A DNA stretch of 64,000 nucleotides. Source: Chloroflexota bacterium. Its GTDB lineage: Bacteria; Chloroflexota; Anaerolineae; UBA4142. Position numbers and translations under genes: made by a program. The stretch spans positions 1-64,000 of the forward strand of contig JACRBM010000066.1 of the NCBI GenBank assembly GCA_016219275.1. The letters are read 5' to 3'. Below the pieces are notes generated by a model that saw only the letters and a program-made list of their open reading frames with translations, was not told the origin of the DNA and ran no database searches. Positions within the stretch are counted from its first letter, which is position 1. Each line of letters opens with the position of its first letter. Of the stretch, positions 8,323-16,229 are shown piece by piece.

Positions 8323-9510
8323 TCATGGATTTCCGATGACGCCCTGCACTTCGATCACGGGCACAGGAAGAACGTCCATTGTGCGACCGTCAGGCGTGCG
8401 AATCAGCGTGCTGTCCGCGTAGAAATGCGGCGCGCCATAATTTCTCAAATCTGCCGTGCCATCATCACTCTCGCCGCGCCACTCGACGTGCTGCACGGTT
8501 TCGTACCCTTGCTGCCCATCGCACCAGTCGTTGTTATCGCGCGTGCGACGGCAATCGCTCCAGCGAAACGCGTGTTCCCAGGTCATCCGCCAATCGATTA
8601 CCCAGTACGAATGGGCTTGCACCTGATACGCCGGGAGATTACCCGTTCCATTTTCTGGTTTCTGCGCAGATGAGGTCACGTAAATGTGTTCGGTCACTTG
8701 CTGGCGCGACGCATCTTCTTGTGGTTGTCCCCACGCCCGCTCATCCCACACGTATCGAATCCACGCCGGCGCTGGGTCGGGCGATGGATTGGGCCACGCG
8801 ATTTGACGCCATCGAATACAGAAATATAGGTTGCGATAATCTTCGTCGTAGCCCCAGGTTCGTGGATTCCAGTTGTCCACCTGGGGTGACGTGCATGCCC
8901 AATCTTGAATGATCAACCCAGGAGCAGTGAATTCCATTTTGTCATTCACGATCCCTCGCGGGTACGGTTTGTAGGTGATCGGCACCGGCGGGATACGCGC
9001 TTCAGCTCGGCGTGTCCATCCGATCAAGCACCACACGCCCGTTTGCGTAAAGCCAGCCGGACACGGCAGCGGATTGACCTTAATCGTCGTCGGCGTCGGT
9101 GTGCCACAGTTGTAGGCGGCGATCACCGAAATCGCGCTGGGATAACACTGCCCGGTCGTTTGGTCACACACGTACTTGACGTGCCAATATCCGGTTGGCG
9201 ACACAGAATCTGGAACGCAATAACGCCAGCGATAAAAAGTACCAGGTGGCGGTGTTTCAGTTGGCGGTCGCGTCGGTCTGGGTTGCGTCGGTCGCGGCGT
9301 CCCCGGTGGAACGGTAATGATACGCGTCGGCACGGCTGTTGCGACTGCTGTTCCCTGACAAATGAGACTGCCGCTCGGATCGATCCGGCATCCTGGCGGT
9401 GGATCATCGGCGCGAATGAGTGATACGCCACCGAAGCACAACAGGCAGAGCAGCAACAACGAAGCGCACAGGATAAGCAAGACGCGACCGAACTTGATTG
9501 GCGTGATCAT
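8323..9510 (-). CDS. Secreted Pro/Thr-rich, Trp/Cys-rich protein of the pilus operon
   Basis: This 395-residue protein has a signal or anchor segment at residues 9-33, then a Pro/Thr-rich stalk (about 58-92) and a large extracellular domain with many Trp, Tyr and about a dozen Cys, suggesting disulphides. I do not recognise a family. The start overlaps the previous stop (ATGA). Its location in the Tad operon, export signal and stalk suggest a surface adhesin or tip-like component, which is inference only. Confidence 0.6.
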   Translation of the reverse strand: MITPIKFGRVLLILCASLLLLCLLCFGGVSLIRADDPPPGCRIDPSGSLICQGTAVATAVPTRIITVPPGTPRPTQPRPTRPPTETPPPGTFYRWRYCVPDSVSPTGYWHVKYVCDQTTGQCYPSAISVIAAYNCGTPTPTTIKVNPLPCPAGFTQTGVWCLIGWTRRAEARIPPVPITYKPYPRGIVNDKMEFTAPGLIIQDWACTSPQVDNWNPRTWGYDEDYRNLYFCIRWRQIAWPNPSPDPAPAWIRYVWDERAWGQPQEDASRQQVTEHIYVTSSAQKPENGTGNLPAYQVQAHSYWVIDWRMTWEHAFRWSDCRRTRDNNDWCDGQQGYETVQHVEWRGESDDGTADLRNYGAPHFYADSTLIRTPDGRTMDVLPVPVIEVQGVIGNP

Positions 9511-10298
9511 CGAATCGTCCGAAAAAGTTCATCCACGTAAATGGTCTTGTCGTCGTCCAAGTCGTACTTGATCGTCAAGCGGGCGATCTTCCAGCGTTTA
9601 TCTTTTGGATCGTACTCAAGAGTATAGCCCCAGGTTCCCTTATGCGCCTTGACGTTGATCTGCTTGCGCGTTCGCGTGTCAAATAATTTCCAGTCGGTTC
9701 CGCTGAAATCGGAAAGATTCATCTGCATGCCATCTTCCGAGAAAGCGTTGAACAGGGGTTTGTCCATCGGCGATGGCAAACGCGATTGAAAGGCGAGTGG
9801 CGCGGAAATCACTTTGAGCGATCCGTCGAAACTATCCTGAATGTCGAGCCGTTCTTTCGTGAGCGCTTTGTCGGTAAAGTATTCGGACAGATGCGCCAAC
9901 AAATAATCGCGCTCAAAGAGGTGATCCATTTTCCATTTTTGCGCGGCTTGATAATCGCGCATCACCCACACCTTGATCTCCTGTGGTCCATCGTAGATCG
10001 TTTGACCAAGCGGATTCTTCGTTTGCCAGACCGTCCACGTGATGACCTGGGACGTGCGGATCGTCGGCGTCACCGTCATTGAGCTAGCGACGACCGTGAT
10101 GTTTCCGGCAATCTGCGTTGGACTCGTCACTGGCGCAGGTAACAGAGGCGACACATTGCGAGTGACGACGAGGTATGCGCCTATCAAACATGCCAGCGCG
10201 AACAGGATGGCGATGAAGATGATGATCCAAGCGAGCGGACCGAGTCGCTTGCGATTGCGCAACGTATCTTCTTGAATGAATTTGTCTTGGAGTGTCAT
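9507..10298 (-). CDS. Single-pass membrane protein with VirB8/NTF2-like outer domain (tentative)
   Basis: The 263-residue protein has a short cytoplasmic N-terminus rich in Arg/Lys, one membrane helix (about 22-46), and an outer domain of helices followed by long beta strands ending in ERWKIARL-type strand order (DKRWKIARLTIKYD). This architecture resembles NTF2-like/VirB8-type domains of transport machines. Start and stop overlap both neighbours by 4 bp, so it is tightly coupled to the TadE-like gene before it. Function unknown. Confidence 0.5.
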   Translation of the reverse strand: MTLQDKFIQEDTLRNRKRLGPLAWIIIFIAILFALACLIGAYLVVTRNVSPLLPAPVTSPTQIAGNITVVASSMTVTPTIRTSQVITWTVWQTKNPLGQTIYDGPQEIKVWVMRDYQAAQKWKMDHLFERDYLLAHLSEYFTDKALTKERLDIQDSFDGSLKVISAPLAFQSRLPSPMDKPLFNAFSEDGMQMNLSDFSGTDWKLFDTRTRKQINVKAHKGTWGYTLEYDPKDKRWKIARLTIKYDLDDDKTIYVDELFRTIR

Positions 10299-10741
10299 TG
10301 TCCCTCACTGTTAATTCCGAATGCCGGATAAGCTCGTCCTTCGACGCGCATTGAAAGCGAAGAGATGCCGGCGAGTCGAAAGAAAATCGTTTGCACCTGT
10401 GCGTTCGCGTTCACGATCACTTGATTGTTGCCGATATGAATACCAGCCACTTGCATTTGTCCGCGTTGGTTGATGTTCACAAAGCCGCTGGCTGCGCTCC
10501 ACGCTTCGCCAGAATCGAGCCGCACTTGGTTGGTCTCGCGAAAATACTCAACGTCAATCGCGTGGCTCGCGGCTTGCGCGGCGGCATTCACTGCAATTTC
10601 GGCGCGGCGATACTGCCAGTACATCCACCCGCCGTCGAGCACCAAGCCCACGACAATCATCATCATCGGAAGCAAGATGACGGCTTGGACGAGATATTGC
10701 CCAGATTGATTATTGAGAAAATGGCGTAACAACTTGATCAT
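10295..10741 (-). CDS. TadE/TadG-like pseudopilin (c)
   Basis: The protein has 148 residues. The segment NNQSGQYLVQAVILLPMMMIVV is a class IVb-like N-terminus (Gly-Gln followed by a long hydrophobic helix, residues 11-38) as in TadE/TadG minor pilins. The rest is a small soluble beta domain. ATG at 10739-10741 has GGAGGAATTTTTCA upstream. It is the third TadE-like gene in a row. Confidence 0.7.
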   Translation of the reverse strand: MIKLLRHFLNNQSGQYLVQAVILLPMMMIVVGLVLDGGWMYWQYRRAEIAVNAAAQAASHAIDVEYFRETNQVRLDSGEAWSAASGFVNINQRGQMQVAGIHIGNNQVIVNANAQVQTIFFRLAGISSLSMRVEGRAYPAFGINSEGQ

Positions 10742-11034
10742 TGAAAAATTCCTCCTGTACGCGCGTGCATAGATTTGCTTGCGTTCACGATGCAGCTTGC
10801 GAGTTCCAGTCCTCACACGATCCGTCTCCCAAGTAACTGCCATTGCACGCGTGTACGGGAAGTGAAAGATATTTCCTATCTGGACTCGGGAATAGATTTG
10901 CTGGGTCAAAGGTCAAGTGGGTATTTGTTTGGCTAATCATGGCTCTACCCGAGAGCGCCTCGATCTTTGAGCATCGTTATCGACAAGTCTTCAGGGAACA
11001 CGTTGGTTCCCGGCTTGCCAGACCTGATTTTTCG
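10742..11034 (-). other. 293-bp gap inside the Tad operon with an inverted repeat
   Basis: No convincing gene is seen on either strand. A GC-rich inverted repeat is present: GTACGCGCGTGCA (10758-10770) and TGCACGCGTGTAC (10844-10856), one mismatch, 73 bp apart. A short GGGAAC-loop-GTTCCC hairpin lies nearer the upstream gene. The arms overlap the ribosome-binding region of the next gene only marginally. Role unknown. Confidence 0.4.
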
Positions 11035-11517
11035 TCACCTCCAATCTGAACGCCACAGCTCCACGCGTGACCAGGTTGTGGATTGCAGCGGAACACCCGA
11101 ACCATTTGCAAAATCGGACACACCTGGGATGTCGCCGACGAACAGGTCATACGTCGCGATACATTGCACGGGCGTCCCACGTGCCCATCCGCCCGCCGGC
11201 GCAATCGTGATGTTTGCCCCGGCTGGATTCAGGTAAAACCCTTTGAGAGTTTCTCGTCCCGCAACCAAGCCTTGAGCGATTCCGTCGCCGGGTTGCAAGG
11301 CTTCCACCGCTGCGCGACATCCATCGTAGCTCGCCATGTCGAGTGCGATTTTCACGTAGAGCACTCGCCCAAAGAAAATCAGCGCCGCAATGATGATCAG
11401 AAAGAGCGGCAGCACCATCACAAGCTCGATGTATGCCTGTCCTGGCGAAGGATGAAGGATGAAAGATGAAAGATGAAAAACTCTATTCGATTTTCTCAGC
11501 TCTTGCTTCTTATTCAT
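11035..11517 (-). CDS. TadE-like pseudopilin (b)
   Basis: The protein has 160 residues. After a positively charged N-terminal part, SPGQAYIELVMVLPLFLIII (about 24-43) is the TadE signature: Gly-Gln, then Glu at +5 and a hydrophobic helix. A small extracellular domain with two Cys follows. The leader just before it (residues 13-24) is encoded by a dispersed GGATGAA repeat, so the natural N-terminus may have been replaced or extended by the repeat. It lies between two other TadE-like genes. Confidence 0.75.
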   Translation of the reverse strand: MNKKQELRKSNRVFHLSSFILHPSPGQAYIELVMVLPLFLIIIAALIFFGRVLYVKIALDMASYDGCRAAVEALQPGDGIAQGLVAGRETLKGFYLNPAGANITIAPAGGWARGTPVQCIATYDLFVGDIPGVSDFANGSGVPLQSTTWSRVELWRSDWR

Positions 11518-11540
11518 CCTTCATCCTTCATCTTTCATCC
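11447..11540. repeat. Inverted array of GGATGAA / TTCATCC heptamers
   Basis: About four copies of GGATGAA or AAGATGAA (11447-11477) face about four copies of TTCATCC/TTCATCTT (11513-11540), so the stretch can fold into a long imperfect hairpin. It covers the 5' part and start of the TadE-like gene b and is translated in frame as its leader. Comparable repeats surround other minor genes of the window. Confidence 0.6.
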
Positions 11541-11546
11541 TTTCCA

Positions 11547-12053
11547 TTACCACCATCCCCGCGGCGGTCCACCATAGAACTGCTCCAACCGCTGGAAACT
11601 TTGGGCTTGGATGTTGAGCGGTAGCGCACCCAGGTACGGCAAACTGAAGAGACTGTTGTTGCGTACTGATCCACTCACACTCCGTCGGCTGGTATCTGCG
11701 CCGAGCGCGATTGAGTACGATCTTGCGAATCCCCCAACCGCCGACTGCAACATGCGCTGTGTTCGCGCATACCCAGCCCCAGTATCACCGCCACGCATCG
11801 CGGCAAGATACGTGCCATCATGCACCGCTGCGGCTGCCGCGACCTGGTTCCACCACATCCAGGCGTAGAAAACGATTCCTGCACAGAGGATTAGGAAGAC
11901 CGGCAGACCCACTGTCCACTCAACTAGGTCTTGGCCGCGTTCATCACGGTGCCATTTATCAATTCTCGATTTCGAGTTTGCGATTCTTGATCGAAAATCA
12001 GAAATCGAAAATCGAAAATGTTTATCGGATGCCTTGCAGTTGTGAATTCGCAT
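11547..12053 (-). CDS. TadE-like pseudopilin (a)
   Basis: The protein has 168 residues if translation starts at the ATG 12051-12053, which lies 32 bp inside the end of the flp pilin gene. ERGQDLVEWTVGLPVFLILC (about 37-57) is a TadE-type signature with Glu at +5. Residues about 14-30 are encoded by a (CGAAAAT)-like repeat, and no standard start codon lies between the repeat and the signature. The repeat insertion may have remodelled the 5' end of this gene. Similar situation in gene b. Confidence 0.65.
   Translation of the reverse strand: MRIHNCKASDKHFRFSISDFRSRIANSKSRIDKWHRDERGQDLVEWTVGLPVFLILCAGIVFYAWMWWNQVAAAAAVHDGTYLAAMRGGDTGAGYARTQRMLQSAVGGFARSYSIALGADTSRRSVSGSVRNNSLFSLPYLGALPLNIQAQSFQRLEQFYGGPPRGWW
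11955..12020. repeat. CGAAAATC / GATTTTCG repeat cluster
   Basis: Closely spaced copies of CGAAAATC and CGAAATC on the plus strand with partial inverted copies (ATTCTCGATTTCGAG) lie within the 5' end of TadE-like gene a. The cluster follows the flp stop directly and is read through as coding sequence. Confidence 0.5.
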
Positions 12054-12201
12054 TGCGCAGAACATCCTTGATGGTGTTGTAGAGCAGGGCAAGCACGGCA
12101 ATCACGGTCACAGCAAACGCCACAATAATGGCGTATTCCATGATATCTTGGCCGGATTCCGAGCGATGGAATTGTTGTAGCGTGTTCAAGAGCTTGGTCA
12201 T
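12022..12201 (-). CDS. flp: Flp-type (class IVb) major pilin
   Basis: This 59-residue gene is the structural pilin of the locus. It reads MTKLLNTLQQF, then SGQDIMEYAIIVAFAV. Gly is followed by QDIMEY: the prepilin peptidase site of Flp pilins is a Gly with Glu and Tyr at +5 and +6, exactly as here. A single hydrophobic helix (about 22-42) and a short polar tail follow. The start has AAAGGAG with good spacing. No prepilin peptidase (TadV) gene is visible in the window, so it must be encoded elsewhere. Confidence 0.9.
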   Translation of the reverse strand: MTKLLNTLQQFHRSESGQDIMEYAIIVAFAVTVIAVLALLYNTIKDVLRNANSQLQGIR

Positions 12202-12387
12202 TTATCCACTCCTTTGAATTGAGAGGCCTTGTGGTGGGGAGCCATAGTGCCTCTCCGTTCTCACAAAACGTTTCCCGATTTATGCCGGGAGAAGTGTCCC
12301 CGCCATTCCCCCTTTCGCCCAGTCGCCCGCCTACCTTCGGATAACCCGGTCAGTAATTGTTCTCCAGTGGCGGACCGACTGGCACAT
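12202..12387 (-). other. 186-bp leader of the flp gene
   Basis: No gene is seen between the TadC-type gene and flp. On the minus strand there is a GAGAGGC-loop-GCCTCTC stem (7 bp, 15-nt loop) ending about 15 nt before the flp ribosome site, and a weaker CCCG-loop-CGGG hairpin further upstream. This is the only sizeable gap before a highly expressed pilin, so a separate flp promoter or a processed leader is plausible but not shown. Confidence 0.4.
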
Positions 12388-13287
12388 CTATCGCAAGAAA
12401 AAATATTGCGCGGCTAGATAAACCCCAGGTCCCATCACGACGATGCCAATCGCCGGCAAGATCAGACAACCCACGGGCAAGACCATTTGCACCGATGCCG
12501 CCATGCCTCGCGCTTCGATGTCTTGTTGCACGCGATCCTGCATGATCCGTCCCATGCTCGTCAGTGCCTCGGCAATCGGACTGCCTAACTGCTGAGCGCG
12601 TTCGAGCAAATCGACAAAGCGTCGCACTTCATCAATGCCAGCGGCTCGCTGCGCAAATCCATTCAGCGCTTCGGTGAGCGTGTGCCCGGTCGAGATGTCG
12701 GTCGAGACCTGGCGCAATTCCTGAACGAACGGGCCGCCTGGCTTGAGCGCGATTTGTTCGAGGGCTTGCGGTAAGGCCTGCCCTGCCGCGACTTGAATCG
12801 CGAGCCGATGGAGTACGAACGCCATCTCCGTACGAATTATCTCGCGTCTTTTCTGAACGAGTTGGCGCAGGTGAAAATCCGGCAGATACAATCCCAGGAT
12901 TCCCAAGCCGAGCGCCACCGGCAGAAACCCAGGTCCAATCGCAATGGCATTGAAGAGTCCGACGAGGAAAAGCATCGTCGCGATAAAAACCTTCCAGGCG
13001 TAAAAGTTGTAAACCGTGCGATAACGGGATGGATAGCCCGCGGCGATGATGAGTTCGCGATCCTTGTCTTCGCGCCGTAATAGAACGGCAAGCGTGTGAC
13101 TCGCGCTGTCGAGCAAGGGACCGAGCGCACGATCCAGCAGCGGCGACAACTGAATCCGTTCACCTTCTTCGGCGCGGAGTTGCACGCGATTGCGCGAGTT
13201 GCCGATGCGTGCGACGAATGGATGCGTGACTCCTGTCCAAATCAAGAGCACACCGAGTCCACCGATCAAGGCAAGTAGGATGGTCAT
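12388..13287 (-). CDS. tadC: TadC-type pilus platform protein
   Basis: The 299-residue protein has an N-terminal membrane helix, a cytoplasmic region, two central membrane helices (about 100-135), a GspF/T2SSF helical domain (about 150-260, with the AGQALPQALEQIA and GHTLTEALN segments), and a C-terminal membrane helix. TadB and TadC form the inner-membrane platform with the CpaF ATPase. It overlaps the TadB stop by 4 bp. Confidence 0.85.
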   Translation of the reverse strand: MTILLALIGGLGVLLIWTGVTHPFVARIGNSRNRVQLRAEEGERIQLSPLLDRALGPLLDSASHTLAVLLRREDKDRELIIAAGYPSRYRTVYNFYAWKVFIATMLFLVGLFNAIAIGPGFLPVALGLGILGLYLPDFHLRQLVQKRREIIRTEMAFVLHRLAIQVAAGQALPQALEQIALKPGGPFVQELRQVSTDISTGHTLTEALNGFAQRAAGIDEVRRFVDLLERAQQLGSPIAEALTSMGRIMQDRVQQDIEARGMAASVQMVLPVGCLILPAIGIVVMGPGVYLAAQYFFLR

Positions 13288-14180
13288 GCGCTCACCCCCG
13301 CGCTTTCGAGCGGCTGCACGGCGCGCGAGCCAATGCGATTCATGATGTAGTAAGCGAGAGCTGACATGATGCCAACCAAGACAATCGCGATTTGTCCAAA
13401 GAGGCTGGCATAGAAAGGTCCTTGAAGGTCAGGCGCGGTCTGGCGCAAGATCACGATGAAGGTGAAGGGAGCAAGGCAGACAATGCGCGCTTCCCAGCGA
13501 ATCCGTTCTTGTGCGGTGGCGACGCGTCGTCGTCCTGATGCAAGGGCTTGTACGCTTTCACGCAATGCGGCGAGCACCGGACCGAGTTGTTGTCCTCCCG
13601 TACGTCGATTTGCAATGAGTGCCTCGACCAATCGATCAAAAATCATATCGCGTCGTCGCTTGGCGACCTTCATCAATACCTCTTCGAGATTCGCCTGTAA
13701 GGACATCTGGGTTGCGATTTCTACAAAGTCCGACCGCGCAATTTCGGGTGCATGTTCGGCGACCGTTGCAATCGCCATCTCCAAACTTCGCATTGAGGCA
13801 AACCCTTCTTGCAGAATGTTGATCACTTCGAGCAATGCCTCTTGATAGGCACGCCGTTGTTTCTCGCGTCGATCTTCAAGGTATGTCCAATAGGCGAAGA
13901 ATCCCAACAGCGCACCTAGGAGTGCAGCGGCAATCGCATTCGTCAACACGAAGGCAACCACTCCCAACACAACGCCAAGGAACATCGACGTTTTGAGAAA
14001 CTCGGCGGCAGTGATATTGAGATCCGCTTGGTCGAGTTTTCTCTGCAAGCGTCCCAGGAAACTGGTGTCTTCCTCATCTCTAGAAATCTTGTAGTGCGGG
14101 ATTGCCATGATCGAGAGTACAAGCACCAAGACGCCCGTCGCGCCGATGAAAGCAAACAAGACATTTGGACCGTAAAGCAT
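13284..14180 (-). CDS. tadB: TadB-type pilus platform protein
   Basis: The 298-residue protein shares the layout of the TadC partner: N-terminal membrane helix, paired helices at about 75-105, the T2SSF helical domain with EGFASMRSLEMAI and RTGGQQLGPVLAALRE stretches, and two C-terminal helices. ATG at 14178-14180 has AGGGAGTTC just upstream and is preferred over a longer start lying across the small gene before it. Confidence 0.85.
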   Translation of the reverse strand: MLYGPNVLFAFIGATGVLVLVLSIMAIPHYKISRDEEDTSFLGRLQRKLDQADLNITAAEFLKTSMFLGVVLGVVAFVLTNAIAAALLGALLGFFAYWTYLEDRREKQRRAYQEALLEVINILQEGFASMRSLEMAIATVAEHAPEIARSDFVEIATQMSLQANLEEVLMKVAKRRRDMIFDRLVEALIANRRTGGQQLGPVLAALRESVQALASGRRRVATAQERIRWEARIVCLAPFTFIVILRQTAPDLQGPFYASLFGQIAIVLVGIMSALAYYIMNRIGSRAVQPLESAGVSA

Positions 14181-14193
14181 GAACTCCCTTTCG

Positions 14194-14298
14194 TTAATCC
14201 TTGGTGTATGGTCGGCGAGTGGCCACCGCAAGGAACATGAACGCAATGCCAACCTGGGAACTAACCAACAATAAAATGAATCTCATATCCTGAAACAT
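14194..14298 (-). CDS. 34-residue single-pass membrane peptide between cpaF and tadB
   Basis: The ATG follows the cpaF TAG stop with no gap (TAGATG) and is preceded by GGAGACG 7 bp upstream. The peptide is MFQDMRFILLLVSSQ and continues with a hydrophobic helix that ends in TRRPYTKD, i.e. a single membrane span with a positive end. It stops 13 bp before tadB. Tight spacing on both sides and a good ribosome site support translation. Too short for family recognition. Confidence 0.55.
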   Translation of the reverse strand: MFQDMRFILLLVSSQVGIAFMFLAVATRRPYTKD

Positions 14299-15693
14299 CT
14301 AGCGTCTCCGCGTCCAGGATTCAGGAGTGCCCATGGCTCTCGGCGCGGGCGCGAACGGCATTGGATCAACACCGCGATCTCGCAAGCGGTCTGCGCGTGC
14401 AAGTGGATAAGGTGTACGAACCAAGTCTCCGCGCTCTGGATCGCGCATAAAGATCGGTTGATTCAAAATGCGATTGCCTTGTTCGACGGAACCGCTGAGT
14501 TCGATGATCTCTTCGACGCGTCGTTTCCCCGAAAACGGATCGCGCCGGAGAAAGGCGACGATGTGAAATGCTTCGGTGATCCACTCGGCAACCGTCTTGT
14601 CGTCGATCATACTGCCTTCGGAGGCGAGCTTGGTGAGTTGTACGAGACGCGTAAGCGCTTGCCCTGCTGAGTTGGCATGCACCGTCGAGAGAAACCCTTC
14701 GTGCCCCGTATTCGCCGCGAGCAACATATCAAGCGTCTCTGCACCGCGCACTTCGCCGACGACGATGCGATCAGGACGCATACGAAGTGCGTTTTGGACT
14801 AATCGTCGCTGAGTGATTTCTCCAGTACCTTCGGCATTGGCGTAGCGAACGGTCTGATAGACGACATCTTGAATCGGCAATTGCAATTCGCGCGTATCCT
14901 CGATCACAATGACGCGCTCGCCTTCGGGAAACAAACCAGCAAGAACATTCAAGAAATTCGTCTTACCGCTCGACGTTCCACCGGCGACCAAGATTCCCAG
15001 TCGCGCTTGAATCGCGGCTTTCAAGAATTGTGCGGCGGCTTCCGTAAGCGATTCCAGTTGTACCAAGTCTTGCATCTGGCGCGCGACCAAACGATGACGC
15101 CGAATCGTCATCGCCGGGCTGGGTGTGGCAACGGGCGCAATCGTCGCATTGAGGCGACTGCCGTCAGGCAACTGTGCATCGAGAATCGGATTTGCCAGAT
15201 TGACTTGACGACCCGTCGGCGCGACCAAGCGATTGATGAGTTCGACAAGACTATCCGCATCGCCAGCATTTGTCTGCGTGCGATGCTTGCCGGTTTCATC
15301 GATGACCCAGATGTCTGTGCCGTTGACGATGATTTCTTCGATCCGTTCATCTCGTAGCAACGGATCAAGCGGCCCGAAACCCAGCACATCACTAACAATC
15401 CGTCGTACGATCTCGTCATCCGGTAAGTCGAGGACAGGTAACCCCTGGACGGGTTGCGCCAGCCGATAGTCGGCAATGATTTGGCGAGTCAGCGTCTCGA
15501 CCTTCTGACGGGTTGCTTCTGTTGGATGTGAAAGTTCGTATGGGTCAGATGTCGCCATTAACTTCTGGCGCACTTGGCGCAAGACGACGCGATACGGATT
15601 CTCGCCCGCTTCAGGTCGTCGCAATGCGGCACCAACGAGTTGAGATAGTTCACTTGCTTTCGCCGTGGATGAGTTGAGGTTCGGTGACGACAT
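14299..15693 (-). CDS. cpaF: CpaF/TadA pilus assembly ATPase
   Basis: The 464-residue protein is a secretion ATPase of the CpaF type. It has a helical N-terminal domain, the first RecA-like subdomain with LDAQLPDGSRLNA (about 171-183), Walker A GGTSSGKT (238-245), Asp box VIEDTRELQ, Walker B with GEVRGAE near 320, and a His box (STVHANSAG). The C-terminal 60 residues are Arg/Pro rich and probably disordered. It starts 3 bp after the previous gene, so it belongs to the same operon. Confidence 0.93.
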   Translation of the reverse strand: MSSPNLNSSTAKASELSQLVGAALRRPEAGENPYRVVLRQVRQKLMATSDPYELSHPTEATRQKVETLTRQIIADYRLAQPVQGLPVLDLPDDEIVRRIVSDVLGFGPLDPLLRDERIEEIIVNGTDIWVIDETGKHRTQTNAGDADSLVELINRLVAPTGRQVNLANPILDAQLPDGSRLNATIAPVATPSPAMTIRRHRLVARQMQDLVQLESLTEAAAQFLKAAIQARLGILVAGGTSSGKTNFLNVLAGLFPEGERVIVIEDTRELQLPIQDVVYQTVRYANAEGTGEITQRRLVQNALRMRPDRIVVGEVRGAETLDMLLAANTGHEGFLSTVHANSAGQALTRLVQLTKLASEGSMIDDKTVAEWITEAFHIVAFLRRDPFSGKRRVEEIIELSGSVEQGNRILNQPIFMRDPERGDLVRTPYPLARADRLRDRGVDPMPFAPAPRAMGTPESWTRRR

Positions 15694-15696
15694 TGG

Positions 15697-16170
15697 CTAT
15701 TCCTGGCTTGTCTCCGGCACCCATCGCGCGAGCCGACGCAGCGAATCCAGCACGGCGAGCGTGGCGCTCAAGTTCACGATGTTGTAGTAAATGACCAGGA
15801 CTGTACCGAATGACCATTCCACGTTTAGAACAAGGAGCCAAGCAAAATTGAAAAGCCACAATAAGAGATTCGCGCTGGCGACGAAACGCCATCGCTCGAT
15901 ATGCTGCCGCAAGGTAGTTAGCTCAAAGCGAAACAACGCACCGATGAGCACCGCGTTGATTATTCCCACCACTGCATTGCCCAGCACCGGAATTCGCCAA
16001 GGCGTATTCCATTGATCCCAAGCAAACCCGCCATGGAACAGCGCATATCCTAGCGCGCCGCAGAGAAATAACCGCGCCACGAACTGCTGGAGTTCTGCCG
16101 CTGTTCTTGGTCTGGGTGCAAGCCATTGCTCGAACATCATGCTTATTCGCTTGAGCTGCGTCTTGATCAT
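15697..16170 (-). CDS. Small multi-pass membrane protein
   Basis: The 157-residue protein starts with a basic amphipathic helix and then shows three to four hydrophobic segments (about 30-50, 58-80, 96-118 and 122-142). AAGGAG precedes the ATG. I do not recognise a family. It lies between cpaE and cpaF, where Tad loci sometimes carry a variable membrane protein. Confidence 0.6.
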   Translation of the reverse strand: MIKTQLKRISMMFEQWLAPRPRTAAELQQFVARLFLCGALGYALFHGGFAWDQWNTPWRIPVLGNAVVGIINAVLIGALFRFELTTLRQHIERWRFVASANLLLWLFNFAWLLVLNVEWSFGTVLVIYYNIVNLSATLAVLDSLRRLARWVPETSQE

Positions 16171-16229
16171 CCTGCACTCCTTGTTTTGTCTCTCTCACTC
16201 ATTTCGCATCCTTCACCCATTTGACTTGC

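Noticed and set aside
12202-12387. Riboswitch (for example c-di-GMP type) in the flp leader
   Set aside because: Some short blocks look reminiscent, but the conserved tetraloop and receptor positions could not be matched; only simple hairpins can be supported.
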